Source: a bacterium
GTDB taxonomy: Bacteria; UBP14; UBA6098; JAFGQG01
Assembly (NCBI GenBank): GCA_016930435.1
Contig: JAFGGQ010000096.1
Span: 14,436 to 78,435, forward strand
Length of the DNA: 64,000 nucleotides
Direction: 5' to 3'
The stretch's first letter is position 1. Each line of letters begins with the position of its first letter. Both the position numbers and the translations under genes were made by a program. This document shows positions 26,419-35,584 of this stretch, one piece after another. The notes beneath the pieces are model-generated. The model searched no databases. It saw only the letters and a program-made list of their open reading frames with translations, and was not told the DNA's origin.

Positions 26419-29400
26419 ATGATTCCGAAAAAAAACATGCCCATTATAAAGCTCTTTTGGGGGATTCTGTTTTGTCTAATAACCTCATTGATTTTGCCAG
26501 CCCTGCTGTTTTCCCGTGATCTGCCTGGCGGGGAATTCCCGGAAGGGATAGCCCGATCAATGGAGGCCTTAAGCGCGACCGGAGCACGTTATCTGATCAT
26601 AACCCCGGACACTTATGCCGATGAGATACAGCCCCTCGCCGAGTGGAAACACAAAAAAGGGATGCAATGCCGTATCGTTACACTATCCGAAGTAGGGGGA
26701 TCCGATACCGCATCCATCCATAATTATATCCGGAATGCCTATAATAACTGGGAGGTCCGTCCGGAATTTTTATTGCTGGTGGGAAATGGCCCTGCCCTGC
26801 CCTATAAATACGGTTGCTGCACCTCATACGGTGGCTATTACGGGGACTGGTATTACGCCAATATTGACGCCGATATCGAAGCCGAAATATATGTCGGACG
26901 CTTTTCATCGGAAACCTCCGGTGATGTGACCATACAGGTAAATAAAACCCTGGGTTACGAACGCACACCCCTGATGTCCGAAACAAACTGGTACCTTAAG
27001 GGGACAGTGATCGTCAGGTACGATGGGGACTGGGATGATACCATCTATGTCAATGATATTAACTTCGCAGCTTCCCAGATGCGTTCTTACGGGTACACCC
27101 ATATTGATACTTTCAATAGTTCCGATGATGACCGGGCCGATGTGGAGGCGGCAGTTCAGAACGGGAGAACCTTTGTACTTTTTCGGGGTCAGGGCACCAG
27201 CAACTGGTGGAACCCCTTTAATGTCATTTATGATAATACCAATAACGGTTACAAGCTGCCCATAGTTATTTCACCGACCTGCCACATGATCAATTCGGGA
27301 AGTTACGAAGAGGCTGGAGAGTATTGGATGCGCGCTTGTGACGGAACTACCCCTGAGGGCTCGGTTGGCTTTCTGGGCACAACCAGTACTATGTCCAATG
27401 CGGCGCATCTTCGGTCCCGGATTGCCCGGGGATTTTTTCAGGGGGCTTTTGCCGATAACATACTTCATTACGGAGCGGCCTGTGAAGCCGCCAGGCTAAG
27501 GACACTTTACGAATGGGGGGATACCGCGGATTATGAGAGTTTTATCACCCTCGGTGATCCGGAACTCAATATGTGGACTGCGGTTCCCCGTACTATGGTG
27601 GTGACACATGCTGCGGAGGTACCTATCGGTCCCAGCAGTTTCAATATTAATGTTACCGTGGGCGGCAGCCCGGTTAATAACGCCCTGGTCTGTGTGCTGA
27701 TGGACACCGTCGTCTATGAATACGGTTATACCAATGCCAGCGGGAACCTGAATCTGAGCATCAATCCCGCGGCGCCCGGAACTCTCTGGGTTACGGTTAC
27801 CGCGCGGAATTGCCATCCCTATGAGGGCTTTGCCCAGACCATCCTTGCCGGGGTTTTTCTCACCTATGAATCACATATTTTATACGATAGTGATTTCGGC
27901 AACGGCGACGGATTAGTAAATCCCGGAGAGACTATTGAAATAACCCTGGGGCTTCGCAATATAGGTACTTCAACAGCAGAGGGCGTGCAGGCCAAGTTGC
28001 GTTGCTCCGATCCATACGTAACCCTGATCGATAGCAATTCCACCTTCCCAAATATCCCTCCCGATGCATCACGGAACTCCAATTCCCGCTATTCGTTTCT
28101 GCTATCACCTGACTGTCCCGGCGGGCACCTGTTGCCCTTCACGGTACATGCCCGGAACGGTTCCGATGAAACATGGAACTCCTCCCAGCCCAATATCCTG
28201 GTATCCACCGCCGAATTCGCCTACCTAAGTGAAACTATCGACGATTCTCCGCCTGCTGGTAATAACAACGGAAACCTTAATCCCGGAGAGTTCATCACCT
28301 TCACGGTCAACCTGGAAAATAACGGCCAGAGCCGCTTCGATAATGTTCGGGCGACGCTGACCACTGAGGATAGCTTTATTGTAATAGTGGATCCCACGGC
28401 GGAATACGGTCAGATACTGGCTGGTAATTCGCGCGAGAATACAGATGATCCATTCAGGTTCAGCGTATATGGAGGCACTCCGGCAGGCTATGGGGTTACA
28501 CTTATTCTGGAGTTGTTGGGCGAATGCGGTACCTACTCCGTTGATGATACCTTCGAGATCATTTTAACCATTGCCAACCTGGGCACCGGATTGCCCACAG
28601 GACCCGATTCATACGGATATTGGGCTTTCGATAATACGGATACCGCCTTTTCCGAAGCGCCAGTATATAACTGGATGGAGATCGGAAGCGGGGGATCCGG
28701 AACGACTATCGCTGCAATTACCAACGCCGACGATCAGATTACCAATATTTCCATACCCTTCTGGTTCAAATATTACGGTGTTTGGTATAATACTATCAGT
28801 GTTTGCTCCAATGGTTTCGCCGCATTAGGCTCGGAATCCTGGTCCGGAGGTGGCGCTGCTGGTCATGAAAGACCGATTCCCAACGTGGGAGAAGCGAGCA
28901 AAATCCTTGCCGGATACTGGGACGACCTTAACCCGTCCGCTGAGGGAGATATTTACCAGTACCATGATGAAACCAACCACCGGTTTATCATTGAGTATGA
29001 CGGCGTTTGCCATTATGGTTATCCATCATATCTGGAAAGCTTTCAAATCATCCTTTACGACCCCAGTCACCACCCCACACCGACGGGGGATGGACTAATC
29101 GTTTTTCAGTATCAGGATCTGGACGCCACAAATGATTGTACTGTGGGTATCGAAGATCATACTGAAGCGGACGGCATAGAGTATGTTTACCGGGGCGATT
29201 ATGATGTCCATGCCGCCGTGCTTACAAATGGCCGGGCTATTAAATTCACCACCTCCCCACCCTCCGGCGGAGAAGCGCCCTGGCTCTTCTACTTAGATAA
29301 AGATATTAACGATAATTCCGGGGGGAATAACAACGGCTTTGCCGAGGTAGGAGAGGATATCCAGCTCACGGTTCACCTCGAAAATCTTGGGGAAGCTGCA

Positions 29401-29934
29401 GCCTCATTGACCACCGGGACCCTGCGAGTGAACAGCTCCATGGTAACCATTATAGACTCTACGGCTAATTTCGGTAATATCCCGGCAGATGCAATCAACT
29501 CCAACTCCGATAATCCCTTCATCATCCATGTCAACAATATTCCCGCAGATACCTTCATTGTTCTCAACCTATATATTACGGCCAATCTGGGTAGCTATCA
29601 TACACTTGTTTATTTCGACCTGCCCCTTTATATAGCCGTGGGTATCGGCGAAGGAGAAATCAAACTGCCGGAAAGCTATTGTTTAGACCAGAATTACCCC
29701 AATCCCTTCAATTCCCAGACATCTTTCTCCTATGCAATCCCTGTAAGCTCTAAGGTCACCATCACTATTTACAATCTGCTCGGGGAGACTATTGAAGAGA
29801 CGATTATAAAGGAGCAACCGGCCGGGCGATACGGTTACCAGTGGAACGCAGCGGAATTGCCGACCGGGATATACTATTACCGGCTATCAGCCCGTAATTT
29901 CTCCGAAACCCGAAGAATGTTGTTGATGAAATAA
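26419..29934 (+). CDS. secreted gingipain-type (peptidase C25) protein with T9SS C-terminal domain
   Basis: 1171 residues. After a signal segment comes the C25 fold: RYLIITPDTYADEIQPLAEWKHKKG, IRNAYNNW, EFLLLVGNGPALPY, YVGRFSSETSGDV, and LPIVISPTCHMINSG with a candidate nucleophile Cys288. The usual Gly-His-Gly of the catalytic His reads FRGQGTSNWW, with Gln258 in place of His, so protease activity is doubtful. Three NGDGLVNPGETIEITL-type CARDB/Ig-like domains follow (about 490, 620 and 1000), with a lectin-like YPSYLESFQIILYD domain between (about 745-950). The sorting domain starts NYPNPFNSQTSFSY. Exported to the surface. Confidence 0.85.
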   Translation: MIPKKNMPIIKLFWGILFCLITSLILPALLFSRDLPGGEFPEGIARSMEALSATGARYLIITPDTYADEIQPLAEWKHKKGMQCRIVTLSEVGGSDTASIHNYIRNAYNNWEVRPEFLLLVGNGPALPYKYGCCTSYGGYYGDWYYANIDADIEAEIYVGRFSSETSGDVTIQVNKTLGYERTPLMSETNWYLKGTVIVRYDGDWDDTIYVNDINFAASQMRSYGYTHIDTFNSSDDDRADVEAAVQNGRTFVLFRGQGTSNWWNPFNVIYDNTNNGYKLPIVISPTCHMINSGSYEEAGEYWMRACDGTTPEGSVGFLGTTSTMSNAAHLRSRIARGFFQGAFADNILHYGAACEAARLRTLYEWGDTADYESFITLGDPELNMWTAVPRTMVVTHAAEVPIGPSSFNINVTVGGSPVNNALVCVLMDTVVYEYGYTNASGNLNLSINPAAPGTLWVTVTARNCHPYEGFAQTILAGVFLTYESHILYDSDFGNGDGLVNPGETIEITLGLRNIGTSTAEGVQAKLRCSDPYVTLIDSNSTFPNIPPDASRNSNSRYSFLLSPDCPGGHLLPFTVHARNGSDETWNSSQPNILVSTAEFAYLSETIDDSPPAGNNNGNLNPGEFITFTVNLENNGQSRFDNVRATLTTEDSFIVIVDPTAEYGQILAGNSRENTDDPFRFSVYGGTPAGYGVTLILELLGECGTYSVDDTFEIILTIANLGTGLPTGPDSYGYWAFDNTDTAFSEAPVYNWMEIGSGGSGTTIAAITNADDQITNISIPFWFKYYGVWYNTISVCSNGFAALGSESWSGGGAAGHERPIPNVGEASKILAGYWDDLNPSAEGDIYQYHDETNHRFIIEYDGVCHYGYPSYLESFQIILYDPSHHPTPTGDGLIVFQYQDLDATNDCTVGIEDHTEADGIEYVYRGDYDVHAAVLTNGRAIKFTTSPPSGGEAPWLFYLDKDINDNSGGNNNGFAEVGEDIQLTVHLENLGEAAASLTTGTLRVNSSMVTIIDSTANFGNIPADAINSNSDNPFIIHVNNIPADTFIVLNLYITANLGSYHTLVYFDLPLYIAVGIGEGEIKLPESYCLDQNYPNPFNSQTSFSYAIPVSSKVTITIYNLLGETIEETIIKEQPAGRYGYQWNAAELPTGIYYYRLSARNFSETRRMLLMK

Positions 29935-30026
29935 AAGATATACATTATAATAAAATTAGTTTAAAACTTGAGCTTTATATTTATCTTTAGACAAGGAACT
30001 TCTTTTCACTAATCAAGGAGCGGGAT

Positions 30027-30554
30027 ATGAATAAAAACTATTTGACTTCGTCTTTGCTGGGGGGATTGGTGCTTGGCCTGTTATCTTCAATTCCCTATTT
30101 GAACATGGGAAACATCTTTTGTTGCTTATGGGTGGTCCTTGGTGGCGCTTTGGCCGCCTATCTTTTCTGGGGAGAATCCAAGCGGATCACATCCGGCCAG
30201 GGTGCCTTTGCTGGATTTTTAGCGGGTATGTGGGGTGCGCTGGTATCTGCCATACTTAACACTGTGATGTGGACCTTTCTTTCCGAAACCTATATGTCCA
30301 AAATGTTCCGGATCTTCCAGGACCAGGACATTCCCGCAGAAAGTATGGAAATTATCAACCGTATATTCCAGGGCAACCCCGTGATCATTGGGGCTATAAC
30401 CTTAGTTTCTAATCTTATCATAAATGCAATTTTCGCCACACTTGGGGGATTGATCTGTGCGGCAATCTTGAAAAAGAAGAATCCCCCTGTAGTTATTAAC
30501 GTACAGCAACCGCCTCAACCTCCCCAATTTCCTACAGAACCCCCCAGGGAATAA
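30027..30554 (+). CDS. uncharacterised four-helix membrane protein
   Basis: 175 residues behind a good ribosome site (AAGGAG). Four hydrophobic segments are visible (about 8-26, 31-48, 58-82, 115-145), with Gly-rich helix faces such as GGLVLGLL and GAFAGFLAGMWGAL; a cytoplasmic-type loop ESKRITSGQ lies between the second and third. The C-terminal tail is Pro/Gln rich (VQQPPQPPQFPTEPPRE). It resembles the DUF4199/small stress-type membrane proteins in outline only; no family assigned. Confidence 0.55.
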   Translation: MNKNYLTSSLLGGLVLGLLSSIPYLNMGNIFCCLWVVLGGALAAYLFWGESKRITSGQGAFAGFLAGMWGALVSAILNTVMWTFLSETYMSKMFRIFQDQDIPAESMEIINRIFQGNPVIIGAITLVSNLIINAIFATLGGLICAAILKKKNPPVVINVQQPPQPPQFPTEPPRE

Positions 30555-30663
30555 GGATAATGTAAAACGGGCAAGGATCAGCAATTAGCAGGAATGCTTT
30601 TTAGGGAAAATTTCAAGAACCAATTGTCTCATAAGGATTCTAATGTTAATTCATAGATGAGGG

Positions 30664-30791
30664 GGTTGGCGGGATTTTTGATGCGTTAGCGGTCGAAAAT
30701 CGTGCCAACCCGGGGTGCGGGTTGAAATTAGGATATGTTTGTTCCCAGCAATTCGTGGGGGGGATATGTCCTACTCAACTGAAGAGTTGAG
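30664..30791. repeat. two hairpins in a 380-base non-coding spacer
   Basis: GGTTGGCGGGATTTTTGA (30664-30681) pairs with TCGAAAATCGTGCCAACC (30693-30710) at 15 of 18 positions around an 11-base loop. A second perfect hairpin is CTCAACT-GAAG-AGTTGAG (30774-30791). No T-tract follows either, so they are not plain terminators. The rest of 30555-30935 is AT-rich with no gene visible. Confidence 0.5.
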
Positions 30792-30935
30792 GTTAGGCAA
30801 AAGGGGGAGGGAATAGTAATAATTCAAAAAAACCTTGCAATTAATAAAAATTTGAATAATAATTTTAGTAAATAAGCATATTATTTTCCCAACCAACCTC
30901 ATACACAGTTGAAGGAACAAAGGTGATAAAAACCA

Positions 30936-31289
30936 ATGAAACCCCGCTCAACTGAAGAACACAAAAAAGTTCGAAGGGAATTTCGAAAAAATCCAACACC
31001 TGCAGAAGAAGAACTCTGGAAGCACCTACGTAAAAAACAATTAAAAGGGTATAAGTTCAGGAGGCAACATCCAGTAAAGGGTAAGTTCATCCTCGATTTT
31101 TACTGTCCTATAAAAAAACTTGCAATTGGACTTGATGGTCCGATACATAGATTTACAAAGAAAGAAGATAAGGAACGGCAAGAACTAATCGAGTCGATTG
31201 GTATCAAAGTAGTAAGGTTTAAAAACCGGGATGTCTTTGATAGGGTGGAATGGATTTTGGAGAAGATTGTGAATGCTTTAGAGGGGTGA
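30936..31289 (+). CDS. DUF559 family endonuclease-like protein
   Basis: 117 residues. RKNPTPAEEELWKHLRKKQLKGYKFRRQHPV and FILDFYCPIKKLAIGLDG are the hallmarks of DUF559, a Vsr/restriction-endonuclease-like fold. The ExD-type centre here reads FILDFYC with Asp56 and LAIGLDG with Asp67, where many members have E-x-D in the second strand (usually LAIELDG); the Glu is Gly here, which may lower activity. The family is often carried near mobile DNA or toxin-antitoxin genes, as here. Function unproven. Confidence 0.8.
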   Translation: MKPRSTEEHKKVRREFRKNPTPAEEELWKHLRKKQLKGYKFRRQHPVKGKFILDFYCPIKKLAIGLDGPIHRFTKKEDKERQELIESIGIKVVRFKNRDVFDRVEWILEKIVNALEG

Positions 31290-31529
31290 AGTGTGTTTTA
31301 CCCCCCCCCTTCGTAACGTATTACTGCTTCAGTCCTTACACCTTGACCCCCACTACCCCGTGAGATAAATAAAATATAATTGGTGTGATCTGTTTACTAT
31401 TTTGTTTCCAGATTATCTTTATCAACTTTTCGAGAACAAATCTATCTCACAGGGCAAGTTAGGGGGGGAGGGAAGGAGATTGATGTTAGAATTGTTTTTG
31501 GGGTTTCTTTCTGTTTACCCCCCTTCCGT

Positions 31530-31658
31530 CTCCGATATTCATCGGAGCCACCTTCCCCCACGGATTGTGGGAGGGGAAAGAAGTTGGGATATTTATTACA
31601 TTAAGTATATTGATTTTATTTACTGGGAATCCTTGTTTCCCCCAATGCGTGGGGGAAA
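31530..31658. repeat. cluster of three hairpins in a non-coding spacer
   Basis: Within the 486-base gap 31290-31775 are CTCCGAT-ATTC-ATCGGAG (31530-31547), CTTCCCCCAC-GGATT-GTGGGAGGGGAAAG (about 31552-31580, one bulge) and TTTCCCCCA-ATGCG-TGGGGGAAA (31636-31658). The open frames over this region have odd Pro/Gly-rich products and are not believable genes. This may be an untranslated RNA, a decayed repeat element or a bidirectional stop for transcription. Confidence 0.45.
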
Positions 31659-31775
31659 ATGCCCGAAGGGCAAAAGGGGGGAGAAAAAACAAATAAACAC
31701 ACAAAATACTACATTTTTTCTTGATCTTGTCCCCAAAATCTTATATTATTATTTTTACAGCATGGAGGTAACATA

Positions 31776-32003
31776 ATGAAAATAAAAGAGAAAATTAGTG
31801 AAAACATCGATAAACTACCTGAAAATTTCCAATCAGAAGTATTAGATTTTGTTGAATACCTTTTAAGCAAATCCACGGGCAATATGATCTTGGAACAAAA
31901 TAATGATTGGTCGAACTTCTCTCTTGCTTCCGCAATGCGTGGGATGGAAGATGAAAAAACTCCTGATTATAGTGAAGAAGACATCAAGGTGAAGTTCACA
32001 TGA
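31776..32003 (+). CDS. DUF2281-type antitoxin
   Basis: 75 residues with GGAGG at the start. MKIKEKISENIDKLPENFQ and EVLDFVEYLLSKS are the DUF2281 signature (an N-terminal helix that precedes PEDQ/EVLDF). The C-terminal part (WSNFSLASAMRGMEDEKTPDYSEEDIK) is the region that usually wraps the toxin. It overlaps the next gene by four bases (ATGA), so it is the antitoxin half of a type II module and should also repress its own promoter. Confidence 0.85.
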   Translation: MKIKEKISENIDKLPENFQSEVLDFVEYLLSKSTGNMILEQNNDWSNFSLASAMRGMEDEKTPDYSEEDIKVKFT

Positions 32004-32344
32004 AAAAACCCGGTCAGGTTATACTATTCGAATTTCCACAAACCAATCTCAAACAAGGGAATCTTCGCCCCGCTTTATTAGTAAGCAAATTACCGGGGCA
32101 ATATGATGACTGGTTAATGTGTATGATTTCGACACAAACCCAGCATTATATTAAGGACTTCGATGAATTAATACAATTTGATGATCCTGATTATAAGCTA
32201 TCGGGCTTGAAAGATCCAAGTATAATCAGGGTCGAACGGCTTGCAGTCGTTAATGCTGATATTCTTCTGGGCGCAATTGGGGAAATTAGCGCAGAAAGAC
32301 TTCGGCGTGTCAAAACACATCTTTCCGAATGGATCATGCAATAA
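32000..32344 (+). CDS. PemK/MazF-family toxin
   Basis: 114 residues. KPGQVILFEFPQTNLKQGNLRPALLVSK is the MazF/PemK opening (beta-barrel with the RPALV motif), and DFDELIQFDDPDYKLSGLKDPSIIRVERLAVV matches the second half with the conserved Ser-x-Ile/Val-Arg strand. Such toxins cut mRNA. It follows the DUF2281 antitoxin with a four-base overlap. Length is normal and nothing is broken, so the pair may be active, unlike the vapC relic at 4640. Confidence 0.88.
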   Translation: MKKPGQVILFEFPQTNLKQGNLRPALLVSKLPGQYDDWLMCMISTQTQHYIKDFDELIQFDDPDYKLSGLKDPSIIRVERLAVVNADILLGAIGEISAERLRRVKTHLSEWIMQ

Positions 32345-32432
32345 CAAAAATATATACGATATTTTGTGCTGTGGTTTTTATTACTATTTCAGTAATTGTT
32401 CTTTTACCCTCCCCCTCAGACAACTTCCCACC

Positions 32433-32480
32433 TTATTACTTGAGAAATCTTATATAAATCGAGTAGATTTTACTTATTTT
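32433..32480 (-). repeat. 48-base dispersed repeat, second copy inside transposon relic B
   Basis: TTATTACTTGAGAAATCTTA and TAAATCGAGTAG...TTTTACTTATTTT recur, inverted, at 20524-20572 with two mismatches. It holds a short imperfect inverted repeat TACTTGA/TCGAGTA. It lies in the convergent gap between the MazF gene and the RND gene. Confidence 0.6.
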
Positions 32481-32543
32481 CCAATTCACTAAGGCGTTGC
32501 AATCAATATTTGAGATTGATTTTATATTTTCAATTTGATTCTA

Positions 32544-35500
32544 TTATCTTTCCAATAAGCGGTAGAGCACCGGTACAACGATCAGGGTAAGGAGGGTGGA
32601 GGTGGTCAATCCCCCGATAATAGCCCAGCCCATAGGTGCCCAGATACTGCCTCCCTGAAGGGTCAGTGGAAGCAACCCCCCAATGGTGGTGGCGGTAGTT
32701 AGCAATATGGGCGTGAACCGAGTTTCCCCGGCGCTCTTTAAAGCAGCCTCGATATTCATTCCAGTCCTACGGAGTTGATTTGTATAATCAACAAGAATAA
32801 TTGAATTATTAACTACGATCCCCACCAATGAGGTCAGTCCCACGAATGCCATGAAGGAAAAGCTATTTCCGGTTACCAGCAGGGCCAGAATAGACCCAAT
32901 CAACGCCAGGGGAACCGCCATGAAAACGATTAACGGCTGCCTGAAAGAGCGAAACTGCAGCACCAGGATAGCAAAGATCGCTATTATAGCGATTATAATG
33001 GCCTTAAATAATCCTCCAAATGAGGCAATTCGCTCCTCCATCTCTCCACCCATAGAATAGCGATACCCGTCCGGCCAGGGATATTCATCCAATTCCCGGA
33101 TGATATTCCGGGTTAACAAATCCGTTGAGAATCCCCGGGCTACATCTGCAGTTATAGCCACATTCCGCTCACTGAAGTAATGGGATATCTCCAGTGGACT
33201 TTCCGAAAATTCAATAGTAGCCAATTGAGAAATTGGAATGAGCCGCCCTGCCAGGGAAGTAACATAAACCCTCTTCAGATTTTCGATGTTAAGCGCGCTA
33301 TCAGGGGAAGATTTTACTATCAGTGGATAGGACTTACCGTTGCGGTCCCGGAATTCGGTGATTGGCAATCCCACCAGGCTTAACCTTACCGTCCTGTCAA
33401 TTTCGGAAAGAGGCACCCCAAGCATCCCAGCTTTCTCCCTGTTAATATTGATTTTTAGATCGGTGCGGCCGGAGCTGAGTGGATTCTGAACGTTTATAGT
33501 TCCCTCTTGCCCGGCCACAATCCCCTCGATTTCCGTGGAGATTCTTTTGAGCACGGCATAATCATCACCCAGCAGGCGGACATGGATAGGGGCGATAATA
33601 GGTGGGCCTTGTTCCAATTCCCGTACCCGTATCCGGGCTCCGGGAAGTGCCCGGTAAGTATCACGCAGGGAAACCACCAGCCTTTCGTAAACCCCCTTAT
33701 CACGGGTGTTCAACTCCACAAATAGCTGCGCATGAGAGCTTTTCTTCCTCGATGTCATAATGTTATAGTATAACCGTGGATTGCCATGGCCGATGTTGGC
33801 AGCCACCGTCTTGATCTCAGGCCTTGCAAGCAGGTCAGCTTCAATCTCCCGTGCCAGGGAATCGGTTTGAGCCATACTGCTTCCCTGAGGAAGATCGATG
33901 TTCACAAAAAATTGGGGCTTTTCAGCCTTAGGGAAAAAACTAACCCCCACCAGTGGAGATAAACCCAAACTGGTCAGAAACAAAAACAGGGCAATTAGTA
34001 TCGTTCGCCAGGGATGATCCAAAGAATAACCCAGAACCTGGCGATACCTTTTCTCTATAAAAATATTCAGTTTTTTCCTGAACCATGTTTCCCTTGTTGC
34101 TCCGGTAACCCGGACGTATTTCTGGGTAAGAAACGGGGTAAGAACCAGGGATATTAAAAGCGAGGCGGAGAGGGTATAGACTACGGTAACGGGGAGACTG
34201 CGAATAAAATCACCGGTCTTATCGCTGATAAGAATGATTGGTATGAAGGCAAATACCGTGGTGGCGGTTGCGGATGCTAACGCCCAGGCTACTTCCGAGG
34301 TCCCGGCGATAACCGCTTCTTTGGGACCTGATCCCAGGCGCATGAAGCGGGTAGAATTCTCGGTCACCACAATAGCATTATCCACCAGCAGGCCCAGGGC
34401 GATCACCAACCCGGCAATGGAAACCTGCTGCAGTCCGTATCCGGTGAGATCCACGAATCCTATAGCGATCAATATGGATGTGGGAATAGCGGTCATAACC
34501 ACAGAGGATGCCCGAACCCCCACGGCCAAGAAAATCACAACGCCCACCAGAATAATACCCTGAATAAGATTCCAGAAAAAACCCTGAATCCGGTATGATA
34601 CACTTTGGGACTGGTCGAATACAACCTGAAGGGCCATCGACGAAGGAAGGTTTTTCTCAAATCTACCGATCACCGGTCTCAACCCCCGAAATATCTTGAA
34701 GATATTGCTACCCGGTTTCTGGGCAGCCGTAATGAAAACGCAACGCTGGCCATTTAGTCGGGCATGATAGGGATCGGACTCGTAGCCCATACTGACCTTT
34801 GCAACTTCTTTGAGCTGGACTATCTTTGCTCCCCCGGCTTGAATCACCGTATTTTCGATCTCCTCCAAAGATCGATAAGGGCCACTGGTCTCCACATTGA
34901 ACCGCTTGGAACCCAATTCAACATAACCCCCTGGTATATTGGCATTAGCCTCCTGAATAGCGCCCAAAACCTGGTTCAGTGGGATTTTTAACACCCCTAA
35001 TTTGGGGAGATCTAAAAATACCTGAACCTGCTGCTCCGGTATGGCCCAAAGGCCCACTTTCATCACACCCGGTACCTTTTCCATTTCCCTTTTTATCGTC
35101 TCCGCCTTTTTTTCAAGTTCACGGTATGAAGCCGATTCCGAACATAGAGCCAGTTGCAGAATATGAACGTCGGAAATTGTCCAGGCTATTATTTCCAGGT
35201 GAGACAAATCATCAGGCAATTCGGAGCGAACCCCATTTACCTTCTGGGAAACCTCATCATATTTTTCGTTGGCGTCAGTTTTTGATTCAAACTCAACATT
35301 TATATAGGCTAATCCGTCAAAGGCATAAGACTCCAGATGATTGATATCCTCAAGTTCATTGATAGCGGATTCAAGGGGTTCCAGTACTAATTGCTCCAGA
35401 TCAAAGGAATTTGCCCCGGGGTACACTACTATCACCGTTGTTCCCGGAGGCTGAACCATAGGGTCCTCACTCTTGGGCATTGTTATAAATGAGGCTATCC

Positions 35501-35573
35501 CCGAAAATAGCAGGATACAGATGAAAATAATGGTGAACTGACGGTTCTCAATAGCGAATCGGGGTATGTTCAT
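32544..35573 (-). CDS. RND efflux transporter inner-membrane subunit (AcrB/HAE1-like)
   Basis: 1009 residues, twelve predicted membrane segments in the usual 1+5 / 1+5 layout with two large periplasmic loops. NRQFTIIFICILLFSGIASF opens the first segment. TM4 holds GLVIALGLLVDNAIVVTEN: one proton-relay Asp (398) is kept and the second is Asn (399), as in many members of this clade. It would pump drugs or other hydrophobic molecules with proton energy through a TolC-type channel. No TolC gene is nearby. It is the last gene of the TetR-MFP-RND operon, 11 bases behind the adaptor. Confidence 0.93.
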   Translation of the reverse strand: MNIPRFAIENRQFTIIFICILLFSGIASFITMPKSEDPMVQPPGTTVIVVYPGANSFDLEQLVLEPLESAINELEDINHLESYAFDGLAYINVEFESKTDANEKYDEVSQKVNGVRSELPDDLSHLEIIAWTISDVHILQLALCSESASYRELEKKAETIKREMEKVPGVMKVGLWAIPEQQVQVFLDLPKLGVLKIPLNQVLGAIQEANANIPGGYVELGSKRFNVETSGPYRSLEEIENTVIQAGGAKIVQLKEVAKVSMGYESDPYHARLNGQRCVFITAAQKPGSNIFKIFRGLRPVIGRFEKNLPSSMALQVVFDQSQSVSYRIQGFFWNLIQGIILVGVVIFLAVGVRASSVVMTAIPTSILIAIGFVDLTGYGLQQVSIAGLVIALGLLVDNAIVVTENSTRFMRLGSGPKEAVIAGTSEVAWALASATATTVFAFIPIILISDKTGDFIRSLPVTVVYTLSASLLISLVLTPFLTQKYVRVTGATRETWFRKKLNIFIEKRYRQVLGYSLDHPWRTILIALFLFLTSLGLSPLVGVSFFPKAEKPQFFVNIDLPQGSSMAQTDSLAREIEADLLARPEIKTVAANIGHGNPRLYYNIMTSRKKSSHAQLFVELNTRDKGVYERLVVSLRDTYRALPGARIRVRELEQGPPIIAPIHVRLLGDDYAVLKRISTEIEGIVAGQEGTINVQNPLSSGRTDLKININREKAGMLGVPLSEIDRTVRLSLVGLPITEFRDRNGKSYPLIVKSSPDSALNIENLKRVYVTSLAGRLIPISQLATIEFSESPLEISHYFSERNVAITADVARGFSTDLLTRNIIRELDEYPWPDGYRYSMGGEMEERIASFGGLFKAIIIAIIAIFAILVLQFRSFRQPLIVFMAVPLALIGSILALLVTGNSFSFMAFVGLTSLVGIVVNNSIILVDYTNQLRRTGMNIEAALKSAGETRFTPILLTTATTIGGLLPLTLQGGSIWAPMGWAIIGGLTTSTLLTLIVVPVLYRLLER

Positions 35574-35584
35574 TCCCTTCCCCT

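Noticed and set aside
31402-31776. A 124-codon frame before the DUF2281 antitoxin
   Set aside because: It runs through three hairpins and gives a Pro/Gly/Lys-rich product without domain logic; it is a translation of a structured spacer.
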